Of a stretch of DNA of 64,000 nt, positions 10,236-20,003 are shown one piece after another. The stretch's first letter is position 1; the number at the start of each line of letters is the position of its first letter. The DNA comes from Oenanthe sinensis (lineage: Eukaryota; Streptophyta; Magnoliopsida; Apiales; Apiaceae), in the NCBI GenBank assembly GCA_028671895.1, contig CM053803.1, positions 22,094,501-22,158,500 of the forward strand, read 5' to 3'. Made by a program: the position numbers and the translations under genes. A model generated the notes under the pieces. The model made no database searches. It saw nothing but the letters and a program-made list of their open reading frames with translations, and was not told the DNA's origin.

Positions 10236-11384
10236 GGAAAAGATAATTTTATAAATTAATACAATATATCAAGCCTACATATTTCTGTTGTTAAAGTTGT
10301 TGTTGTTGTTGCATGAATAAATCATATTTTGCTTTCTTTATTTTTCTTCCCTGGCTTTGATTTCTTCAATGGCTTGAAGAATTTCTTGCCTAGCCATTGA
10401 AGAGATTGTATTGGATAATCTTTGACAAACTTGAGTCATATTCTTGAAGTTACTCCATCTCTGATTTTAAACTTAACTCTATCTAGATCTTTGGAAACTC
10501 TGCACTTTCCCAATCTCCTCAGCTCTTCAAACTTTCTTTCTAACTCCTCTTTCTCCTTGATCTTGCTATCTGCCAATTCCTTCCTCTCCTTCACCTTGTC
10601 AATCTTTTTCTGATATTTTCTTTCCAAATACTCAGTTATTTCAACCATCTTCAATTTGTTCACCATGCTCTTTTTATCATAAAGGCTGATTACCCTTTTG
10701 ATATCATGAGTAGTAGACTTTGAGCTATCATGGTAGAATTCCTTTTCTTCTTCATCAACATTTGTCACAAACACCTTCTTGTCCCTTAGCTCAACCTTAC
10801 AGATCCTGTCTGCCTTCCATTGTTTGAGTCTCACCTTATCAATTACAACTTCTTCTTGGATGGGATGGATAGGTAAACCTTTATTAGGTACAATAAGCTG
10901 CTTCTTCCATTTTGGACACCTTACTAGCAATGAGCTAGTAGGCTTCTTGATCTTTGTCCTAGTGACTGAGTTGACTTTGATTTGCTGGCATGGCTTTAGG
11001 TTCTTGACATGATCTTTCTTTATCTCCCTCCTTATTACTCCATTTGTTGTCACCTTAACAAGATGTCTTCTAGGTGATTTGAATTTTGGTATTATAACAG
11101 TTGTAGAAACTGTTGGAGCCATATTAGCACCCTGGATTTTGGTAGGTGTACTAACATGACTACCAACAACTTGCTGCTTTGATGGTTTCTTTCATTCATA
11201 TGTCTTTTATTTTCTTGAGTCATCTCTATTTTTCTTGCCATCATTTTCCTTCTTCTTATCATATTTCTTCCCATCCTTATTACTCTTGGAATCAGGTTTC
11301 TTGTCTTCCTTTCCATGTCCCTTGTCTTCATCATCCTTCTTTTTCTTCTTCAACTCATCATTTACAAAAGTTGACACTTGACCA
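10236..11384 (-). pseudogene. 3' tail of a second A element (end of additional ORF)
   Basis: Two overlapping minus-strand stretches (11092-11334 and 10436-11122) encode very lysine- and arginine-rich sequence, including KEKEELERKFEELRRLGKCR near the 3' end. The same C-terminal motif is found at about 42880-42950 in the right A element, which lacks most of this region. The rest of the element, upstream on the minus strand, is missing: at about 11385 the sequence passes into a Helitron-like repeat. The product is probably the C-terminal part of the additional protein; no known function. Confidence 0.65.
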
Positions 11385-12466
11385 TTTAAACATACTCTTT
11401 TATTGAAATTTTGATTAAAATATTTTTAATATATTCAAAAATCTTTTTATTAATATAAATTTATTAATATTTTACACATGTTATTAATCTATGTTAATTA
11501 ATATAAATATATATTAATATATTAATGAGACTTTAGACATATAATATAAATATGATTCAAAATTAATTTATCTCATGTACAAAATTACATAAAAAATATT
11601 AAAAACATAAATAATCAAATTAAATATTTAATTCATTTAAAATATATAATATATTATTTATTATTTTTATTTCGTGCTTTGCACGAGTTATAGACTAGTA
11701 TTATTAAAGTCGTAAGGACAAATATTTGGTTTGTCGTAGGTCTGATGCTTTTGTGTTCCATTTAACTTCAAATACAGGTGTGTCTCCTACCCAATTTCAA
11801 ACACATTTTTTAATCAATTAACAACCATGTTTTAATTTCCTCATTAGTCAATCTCTTTAATTTATTTAATATCATAATTTATTAATTAATTTTTTTGAAT
11901 ATTAAAATAATATTATTATTTTATTTATATTAATTAAAATAATAATATTATTTTATATCTATATTATATATACTTTTATATCATATTACTCTAAACGAAC
12001 TTCGTTTTTAATTTGAATATAGAGTTGTACTCACATCTAATAACATATTTCAATTTTCTCATCACTCAAACACTTTAATTTATTTTAAATTACACTTTTA
12101 TAAAAACAAAATTTGAATATTAAAATTATATTAATATTATATATATATATTAAAACATACTCTTTTATTTAAATTTTAATTAAAATATTTTCTAATATAT
12201 TCGAAAAAAATTTTATTAATAAAAATTTATTAATGATTTGCAATTGTTATTAATCTATGTTAATTAATATAAATATATAACAATATATTAATGAGAATTT
12301 AAACACATAATATAAATATGATTTAAAAATAATTTATCTCATGTACAACATTACATAAAAAATATAAATAACATAAATAATCAAATTAAATATTTAATTC
12401 ATTTAAAAAATATAATATATTATTTATTACTCTTCTCCCGTGCTTTGCACGGGTTATAGGCTAGTA
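11385..12466 (+). mobile_element. Tandem Helitron-like nonautonomous repeats (left array)
   Basis: Two units end with a short hairpin (CGTGCTTTGCACG at about 11672, CCCGTGCTTTGCACGGG at about 12433) followed by TTATAGACTAG or TTATAGGCTAG and then T, which fits the 3' end of Helitrons (hairpin, CTRR, insertion before T). The first unit is partial (about 313 bp). The second runs from TATTATTAAAGTCGTAAGGAC at 11699 to 12466, 768 bp. A related array is at 40045-41289. The DNA is extremely AT-rich with no coding potential. The 5' ends are not sharply defined. Confidence 0.6.
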
Positions 12467-12472
12467 TATACT

Positions 12473-12717
12473 CTATCCGTTCCAATTTATCTGTCTTATT
12501 TGATTTTTTACGGTCGAATTAACTAAATTTTGACTGATAATTAAAAATTATAAGTTTATAATTTAAGAAAACTGAAAATTATATTTTAAAGTAAATTATA
12601 TATACTTTCTAACAATATAATTTTTATCAATCATATAATATATGAAATTGTTAGACAAAGTTTGGTCAATTTGACCATAAAAAATCAAACAAGACAAATA
12701 AATTGGGACGGAGGGAG
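12473..12717. mobile_element. Stowaway-type MITE
   Basis: A 245-bp element starts CTCTATCCGTTCCAATTTAT and ends with the inverted AATTGGGACGGAGGGAG, flanked by TA on both sides. CTCCCTCCGTCCC termini and a TA duplication are diagnostic of Stowaway (Tc1/mariner-derived) MITEs. The arms stay complementary further in (TTGATTTTTTACGGTC and its partner), so it can form a long hairpin. It has no coding potential. Confidence 0.9.
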
Positions 12718-12836
12718 TATATAACAACTAACAAGGAAATCAATGTGTATATTCAAGATAATCAGTTTAAAATGAATCTATGCTCATTCAAAAAGTTGCA
12801 ACTTTTTTCAACAAATTATTTCCTTATCATAAGATA

Positions 12837-13676
12837 TAGGGAAAATAAATTCATTCGTCACTAAACTATTGATGTTTTATTGTTTTAGTCCTTGAACTAA
12901 ATATTCCAATATACGAGTCCTTCAACTTTTAAATTTTCTGATTGAAGTCCTTCCGTCCAAAAAAATCTAACGTACGTTAATAGTTTGCTTATGTGGCAGC
13001 TCATTTAACATGTCACTTGCTTATTTGACGAAGACCTGGCAAAAAAAAGCACAAGACTATCACGTGACATATTATGCCCGTAATTATATAGATATATCTT
13101 ATAATAACAGTGCTGATGAGAGTGAACAGAGTGATAATGATTACGATATTGAAGAGAGTGATAATGAAGATGAGAGTGGTGATGATAGTGAGGAGAGTGG
13201 TAAGGAAGATTATTATGAGAATATTAATGATTATGATGATTTGTTTGATGAAGTAATGAAAAGGAAGAAGCAAGTATATAAGAATAAAAGTAATCCAATT
13301 GAACTAAATGTTGATGATCTTGAAATGCCCCCAAGTAGTTTAATAAGCAATTCAATTGAACTCTAATTGTCTTCTTTAAACCCTAATTTCATTTTTAAGT
13401 CTATATATATATATATATATATATATAATAACGGGCATAATATGTCACGTGATAATCTTGTGCTTTTTTTTGCCAGGTATTCGCCAAATAAGCAGGTGAC
13501 ATGTTAAATGAGCTGCCACATAAGTAAACTATTAACGTTTGTTAATTTTTTTTAGAGGGAAGGACTTCAATCAGAAAAATTTAAAAGTTAAAGGACTCGC
13601 ATATTGGAATATTTAGTTCAAAGATTAAAACAATAAAACACTAATAATTTAGTGACGAATGAATTTATTTTCCCTA
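12837..13676. mobile_element. Foldback / MULE-like element with about 250-bp inverted arms
   Basis: The left arm (12837-13083) and right arm (13428-13676) are inverted copies of each other, about nine bases in ten identical, starting TAGGGAAAATAAATTCATTC. The arms contain stretches such as TTTTAGTCCTTGAACTAAAT typical of plant long-arm DNA transposons. No clear target-site duplication is visible next to the ends. A related single arm lies at 17035-17230. The interior (13084-13427) holds an acidic reading frame and an AT microsatellite (13403-13428). Confidence 0.8.
13010..13366 (+). CDS. Acidic low-complexity ORF inside foldback element
   Basis: This 118-residue frame starts in the left arm and runs through the interior. 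Residues about 35-80 are almost all Asp, Glu, Ser, Gly and Asn (DESEQSDNDYDIEESDNEDE and more), followed by a short basic patch (KRKKQVYKNK). It is unlike transposase. It could be a captured fragment of a host gene for an acidic nuclear protein, or a chance product of a GAT/GAG-rich repeat. The first 25 residues come from transposon arm sequence. I have no evidence of expression. Confidence 0.3.
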   Translation: MSLAYLTKTWQKKAQDYHVTYYARNYIDISYNNSADESEQSDNDYDIEESDNEDESGDDSEESGKEDYYENINDYDDLFDEVMKRKKQVYKNKSNPIELNVDDLEMPPSSLISNSIEL

Positions 13677-13680
13677 GGGT

Positions 13681-13862
13681 GGTCGGATATGTTGTTTTCA
13701 TAGGAACAAAGAGGTTTGAGAATAAGCATTAATATTAATATGGTGAAAGTGGGATAAGTTGATTTTTATAGGAACGAAGGGGTTTGAGAATAATCCTTAA
13801 TATGGTGGAAGTGGGATATGTTGTTTTTATGGTAACGAATGGGTTTGAGAATAATCCTTAAC
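13681..13862. repeat. Three tandem copies of a ~60-bp repeat
   Basis: The block GGATATGTTGTTTTCATAGG...GGTTTGAGAATAA is repeated three times with small changes, the later two preceded by AATATGGTGAAAGTGG or AATATGGTGGAAGTGG. It directly follows the foldback element. No function is apparent. Confidence 0.75.
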
Positions 13863-14906
13863 CTAATATTAGCATGCTTATTATATTTAGTATTAAAATA
13901 ATATAAGGAACTCAGCATATTAATCTTAGATAACTTTCTTCAAATATTAAATAAAATAATTGTATTTTGAATAATTATGATATTTTAATATGTACAATCT
14001 TTGTAGATATTATTTTAATATTATAAAAATATAATTATTTTATTAGAAAAATTAACTAATATCAATTTTATGTTCTTTATTTTCTTTAGTATTATAGGCT
14101 TCTAGCTAGTCTTCGTCTCTTATTACGAGAAAACAACTGGCTAATCTAAAATCTATTTGTTTTTAAAAGGAAACTACTTTATCTAATGATATATATAGAC
14201 TTGTATTCATACCATAATATCTTTTAATATAAAAATGGCAATAAGCCAATAAATTATTCGATTTTCTTTTAATTATTTGAATCTTTGAAAAAAAAACTCT
14301 ATGATCTTTTACGTCATTGAACTTTTGAATATTATTTTTTTCCCTCATTGCAGTATACTCTAGAGTATTTACTCTAGAGTAATGTTAAAAATCATAAAAA
14401 TATTTTTTAATATTGTGAATAATTTAATGAATTTTTTTAATTAATTATGAAAATAATAAATGAAATGCACCTCCTTATATTTAAATTAATTACATTAACT
14501 AAAAATTTATATTTTACCATGTCTAATTTAAAATATTACATTTATTGAGAAGCGAGAGTGCGCAAATGTATATGAGCCCTGTCAATGAACAATAAAACTA
14601 GCACACAACCCCGTATGTAACACATAAAAGCATAAGATTATTTTTCAAACAATTCAACAAAATTACTAAGGCTACAATTCAAATTTTACATAGAATTTAA
14701 CATGAATATGATTTTTGTTTGAGTATCATGTTGGTGATTTAGCGGTAGTGATCGGAGTTGATGGTCACATTTGGTAATGCTGTAATATTTTGATTGATGT
14801 TTTCTTAATTTAATTACGGTGATTTTTTTAGTCGGGTGATTTTCAAATAATATTGGTAATTTGTAAGTGTTGGTCGCACATGTTAGTTGGAGGCGATAAT
14901 TAGAAG
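13863..14906. other. AT-rich intergenic DNA
   Basis: About one kilobase of AT-rich sequence. Only short frames with no recognisable product occur. A small direct repeat (TCTAGAGTATTTACTCTAGAGTA near 14360) is the only structure noted. Confidence 0.5.
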
Positions 14907-15447
14907 CAGGAGGTGCTCACCGGACCGCACTAACCGCCTACATCGCACTAAACCGCATCACAAAATGCAATTTTTAATTTTCGTGGTGTGGTTGTGGATT
15001 AGATTTTTACCAAAACACGCGGACCAGGTTATGATTTTATATTTGACTAGTGCGTTCAAACCGCACCACACTGTATATAATATTATAATATATAATTTAT
15101 GTATTATATTTATATTTATACAAAATATATTGTTTTTATACATATATTATTATATTTACAAACTAATTTAGTAACATAATAGTTGATATATAAATATTAT
15201 GTCGGGTTTCTAATCTTCAATATGATTGGAACATTTTTAATAGGTAATCAAATTTAATTACATTTTTTTAAATGTCTAACTTTATTTGAACTACTAATTA
15301 TCTAGAATTTATTTTAATTTTTAAATTAATATTATTAGATTAAGCAAACCACATAAACCGCACTGCACCGCACCATACTGCATTTATGTGTTGTGGTTTA
15401 TGCGGTTTTAGAGAAAAACAGCATCGTGCGCACCACAATCACCCCTA
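14907..15447. mobile_element. Nonautonomous hAT-like element
   Basis: The left end CAGGAGGTGCTCACCGGACC and right end GGTGCGCACCACAATCACCCCT form imperfect inverted termini of the CAGGGGTG type seen in plant hAT elements. Subterminal CCGCACCGCA-like motifs (ACCGCACTAACCGC; CCGCACTGCACCGCACC) are also typical. Flanks ATTAGAAG and AATTATTA resemble each other only partly, so the 8-bp duplication is not convincing. There is no transposase. Confidence 0.6.
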
Positions 15448-17034
15448 ATTATTACAAGTATTGGTTGTTGTTGCGCGGAAGTGTTGGTTAAAGTAGGAAG
15501 AAGATATGGTGAAAAATTAATGTGGATAATATTAATAGTAGTGTTAATAGTAGTGGGTGATTAAAATAAATTATTTAAATGAATGGTTAAGTGAAAAATT
15601 TTTAACATGAAAATCGTGTAAATTTTAATTAAATTCTAAAGAACGATAATACAAAATGGAAAAAAAAGTGCAACCCATAATTTTATTTGCAAAACTATAG
15701 TAAAAAATTATTATTATTTTTTACATTTTTATTATGATTTTGCAGAACTTAGTTAAATTTTTCATAATTTTCACGCTAATTTTTTTTCACTTAAATGTTA
15801 CCATATACCTATAACTATACTATACTATTATAAACCGAATATAATATAATTGGTGATTTGGTTCACAACTTCTAAAAAATTGTACTTCTTTCTTTAAAAA
15901 AGTAAATATGTATAATTTATTTATATATAATATAATAGTATATAAAATTGATGTAACACAATTCTAATTACATATTTCAATTTCATCACCGCTCAAATTC
16001 TTTAGACTCTATTAAATTTATAAATTATTATTTATTAAAAATTTCTATTAAATTATACTCCCTCCGTCCCACCCAATTGTTTACGTTTCAGAGAGAAGGT
16101 CTGACACGCATTTTAAGGTACATATAAAGTATAGTTCCATAATTTATTTTTAAATTTTTTTTCTGAATAAAAATTTAAAAATATTAATTTATAAATCTTA
16201 AAAATTAGGTAGTAATATATTATTAATATCAAATCTTAAAAATGTAAAATTATAACTTATATAAATTATTTAAGCCAATTTCGTAATATAAACTAATAAT
16301 ACATCTAATAATATAATATTTTATATATTAGATAATTTTAAAATAACCATTTAAATATAAAAATTAATATACAAAAAATATTATTAAAGCATAAATAATA
16401 TAATAATAAAATACTTAATGAAATAATATTTATATATATTAAATAAAATCAAAACCACGGTAAGAACATAACAAAAAGTTTTTATTGCTAAACTAATATA
16501 AATTTCTAATATTATTTAATTAATTAAATAGATATAAATATCCGATTAATATTCCTCATTTTTAACAATTTTATCACGATAATAATTGCTTTGCCTATTA
16601 ACATTTTTATCACGAGGGCACATATATACCAGCGCAATATCGCACATTGGAAAAATCTTGTACAGTTACTACAGCAGTACAATTGTTACAAACAATTAAA
16701 TTATAGGAAAATTCCAAGAATCGCACAGCACTAGCACTAGAAGCATCTCCAATAGTGTACGGTGTCAACCACGTACAATTCAATTATAAAAAAATTCCAA
16801 GAATCGCACAGCACTTGAAGCATCTTCAATAGTGTTTGGTGCCAACTACGCGCGATTCGTCATAAATAATAACTTTTTATTTTATCTTTCATTCACATAA
16901 TATTTTACTATCTTTTATTTGAATAGTTCACATTCAACATAAGTATTGTGCCCATATAAATAATAATAAAATTAGGTATAGGTATAACAAAATAGGTATA
17001 TATGATGGAGTCGGTTCTACGCCACAGTTGAATA
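15448..17034. other. AT-rich intergenic DNA with a truncated MITE end
   Basis: Mostly AT-rich noncoding DNA. At 16058 a CTCCCTCCGTCCCACCCAAT end of a Stowaway-like MITE occurs without a partner end nearby, so it is truncated. A tandem duplication at 16698-16860 is listed separately. No gene is visible. Confidence 0.55.
16698..16860. repeat. 83-bp tandem duplication
   Basis: Two adjacent copies of a unit containing ATTCCAAGAATCGCACAGCA and AGCATCTCCAATAGTGT, spaced 83 bp apart with several substitutions and a short indel (CTAGCACTAGAAGC against CTTGAAGC). Confidence 0.8.
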
Positions 17035-17230
17035 TAGGGAAAATAAATTCATTCGTCCCTAAACTATTGGTGTTTTATTGTTTTAGTCCTTGAACTAAAT
17101 ATTCCAATATGCGGGTCCTTCAACTTTTGATTTTTCTGATTGAAGTCCTTCCGTCCAAATTTGACTTAACGGACGTTAGTCAACGCTGACGTGGCAGTTA
17201 CGTGAAAATCAAAAATTTACCGATTGAATT
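17035..17230. repeat. Solo arm of the foldback family
   Basis: TAGGGAAAATAAATTCATTC begins about 130 bp of close similarity to the arms of the foldback element at 12837-13676, ending after the GAAGTCCTTCCGTC stretch. No inverted partner arm is seen before the next repeat block, so this is a broken copy or a more distant relative with a different interior. Confidence 0.7.
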
Positions 17231-17301
17231 CAAATTTTGATATGTTAATCTACGAGTGATTACAAGAACACAGGTGGTAAAAGTTTTCGATTTCGAGTTC
17301 A

Positions 17302-17538
17302 CTAACGTCTAGCATGCCACAATTTAGATTTATTAAAATTATTACTAGCACTATTATAAACCATGCAAGCATACTCATTATCAAATGAAATATATACATT
17401 CAATATAAACATACCATTACATACATAACCAAAGCCAACAAAAGTACCATGTTTCGACAAGATATACTTGTCACTTTCATACACTTGTTTGTAACCAAAG
17501 CCAACAAAAGTACCATGATCATGATACCTCAGGTTCAT
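17302..17538 (-). pseudogene. Copia pol relic: GAG-pre-integrase fragment
   Basis: A 78-residue minus-strand frame ends in NKSKLWHARR, matching the LWHARLGH hallmark of the GAG-pre-integrase domain, preceded by GFGYVCNGMFILNV. It is unlike the three families that fill the rest of the window. The HGTFVGFGY block occurs twice (about residues 8-16 and 30-38), a short internal duplication. It is an isolated relic joined to the 110-bp tandem repeat on its right. Confidence 0.7.
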
Positions 17539-18190
17539 GACTGCCTCTCTCTCAAAAGCTCAAGAGGTCTGTGAAGATCTTGATACCTCAGGTTCACACC
17601 TCCTAAGCGGGCTCGAGGTTCATGGAGATCCTGATACCTCAGGTTCATGACTGCATCTCTTTAATAAGCTCCAGAGGTCTGTGAATATCATGATACCTCA
17701 GGTTTACACCTTCTAAGCGGGCTCGAGGTTCAGGGGTTCATGACTGCCTCTCTCTCACAAGCTCTAAAGGTCTGTGAAGATCCTGATACCTCATGTTCAC
17801 ATCTCCTAAGCGGGCTCGAGGTTCATGAAAATCCTTATACCTCAGGTTCATGAATGCCTCTCTCTCACAAGCTCCAGATGTCTGTGAAGATCCTGATACC
17901 TCAAGTTCACACCTTCTAAGCGGGCTCGAGGTTCATGAAGATCCTGATACCTCAGGTCATGACAGCCTCTCTCTCATAAAAGCTCCAAAGGTCTGTGAAG
18001 ATCCTGATACCTCAGGTTCACACCTACTAAACGGGATTGAGGTTCATGAAGTTCCAGATATCTCATGTTCATGATTGTCTATCTCTCATAAGCTCTAGAG
18101 GTTTGTGAAGATCCTGATATCTCAGGTTCACACCTCTTAAGCGGGCTCGCGGTTCATGAAGATCCTAATACTTCAGGTTCATGACTGCAT
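17532..18190. repeat. ~110-bp tandem repeat, about six copies
   Basis: Units start with GGTTCATGACTGCCTCTCTC and recur at about 17532, 17641, 17736, 17847, 17956, 18066 and 18176, mostly 109-111 bp apart (one unit is about 95 bp). Each unit holds two copies of GATCCTGATACCTCAGGTTC, so it arose from a half-length unit. A GGTTC/GAACC-rich style continues at lower density in 18370-18560 and 32030-32560. One frame reads EDPDTSS repeatedly, but the period is not a multiple of three, so coding is unlikely. Confidence 0.88.
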
Positions 18191-19330
18191 CCCTCTCACC
18201 ACACTTAGGTCCCATGAAACTAGAGCAACATGTTTACGCATCACCTATCGACATTCAAAGGTCACAAATACTCTTGCTATTAGTATTCAATGTTCTAGCA
18301 GGCAGTCATGGATAACTAAGGCCTGTGAGGATCTTTATTACAAGCCTCACACTAAGCCTAGACAATAGACTACCACCCTAAGAAGAGCCTCAAGGTCTGA
18401 TTCTATGAAGCTCGAGGTTTGAGGTTATAGAACTACTAAGGTTCAAGGATTTGGCATGAATCTACCAAGTTTGAGGTGTATTAGCCAACCTAGGCCTCTC
18501 ATATACGAACCTCAATGATGTCCTGTAGAGTAGATCCATCCAAGGTTCTGGGTTCAGGAGTTTATACATCAGTGAACCTAAATGGGACAACCTAAGGTCT
18601 ATGTGTGCATCTTTCAAAATCATCACTTAATCAATGTTTCTCGATTTGTATCAAGGTTATCACTGCAAGTAAGATCTAAACCTAGCTAACTTGGATTGGA
18701 TGAAGTTATTATATATGCTTAAACCTAGTTACGGGTTTCATAGATACTTGTTGATTGCTTTAATAAGTGTAATATGGTGTAATCAAATCTAACAATATAC
18801 TATGTTTAATACACCAATATTGTCATGTACCTATGGGGAATCTGTGTGTTCCTTAACTCAGCAGGAATACATTGGTAAGGTTCATGCGGACCAAAAAGAC
18901 TGTATGGCGTACTCATATGACATGGTAGTAGTTGTGCATGAAACTAATTATATGTGCTGCTAACATATTATTATATATGGATACATGCAAAATGTTATGA
19001 TGACAAGTGTGTAGGTCAAAAATAAGAGAAAACATTGATATGATTGCGGGAAATTAAAGGAAACTAAATCCAAATACAATATGTGAGACTTTCTGAGAAA
19101 TCCGCAGCCTCATCCAAAAGTATTAAAACGTGGCATCGCCACAAACCAACAAAGTCTTCATCATAACCAACCATGATTAAAAGCATTCAAAAGTATTTAG
19201 ACAAATATAAATGAGAAGTTCAGGAGGACTGACCATTAGGTGAAGCTTCAACCTCATGTTCTTTTAGTGGAGGTCCCTGCACTCCTGGGTCAGAGATCAA
19301 AGCTTCATCAATTCCATCCAAGCTTGACAT
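18191..19330. other. Noncoding DNA, probably internal part of element D
   Basis: No convincing gene. The first 400 bp still contain scattered AGGTTC and GAACCT words like the adjacent tandem repeat; the rest is unique-looking sequence up to the gag-like frame that ends at 19331. Confidence 0.4.
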
Positions 19331-20003
19331 CTATACCTCAGTCTCTATTGGGACCTTTTCCTGACTATTTTTATTTGATGCGGCAACTTGAGGACCCTCC
19401 TTGGCGCTTTTCTCTTTTTGGATGTCAGCTACTATGGCAATGGCTTCATCCTCCATCAGAGTCCAATCCAAGGTTGGTAATAGATCAAAAGTAGTAGCAA
19501 TATAATCCCTGATGGCGTGATTGTAGCCATCATTGTACCTGGTCTTCTCTCGACTAACTCGGGTGGTCTTGTAGACATTCACCGTGATCGACAGGTCCTC
19601 CACCTTCTGCTCTAACCCTGCGACTGTGGTAGTTAGCTCTTCTCTCTCCTTGTAGAGGTTCAACACTACAGAGTCGAGTTTCTTCTTCTCCTTTGCCCAT
19701 TTGGCTTCTTCAGTTTTGGATTTAGCGAGAGAGACCCCCTTATTTTCTTTTCCTCACCCTCATATGCCTGAAACTTAGCTCTTAGCTGCTTAACCTCCTC
19801 CTTGAGTTTCTGGTCCCCGCGCGCCACTTCCATAATCTTATCATCAAACTTCAGCTTCAGAAATAAGCTCTGAGTGCAGGCATACATGATGGCCCTAGAA
19901 GCATCGACCAATTTGATCTTGTTCCATTCCTCCATGACGTCATCTGGTAGGTGGCTCTCTAATATGTCAGTTATATGAAGGAAGGGTTGAATAGGTTTAG
20001 GTT
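19331..20003 (-). pseudogene. Gag-like coiled-coil protein of element D, main part
   Basis: On the minus strand the frame is open from the family C insertion junction (20003) through EEWNKIKLVDASRAIMYACT, then a charged coiled coil (DQKLKEEVKQLRAKFQAYEG). A one-base frameshift near 19745 is needed to continue into the second stretch (KEREELTTTVAGLEQKVEDL). This layout is typical of gag-like proteins of nonautonomous plant LTR elements; I do not recognise a precise family and see no zinc knuckle or protease. Its likely N-terminus lies beyond the C insertion at 30993-31050. It is broken by the insertion and the frameshift. Confidence 0.5.

Noticed and set aside
13013..13273. Minus-strand isoleucine-rich frame resembling a transmembrane protein
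   Set aside because: Exact shadow of the acidic low-complexity frame on the other strand.
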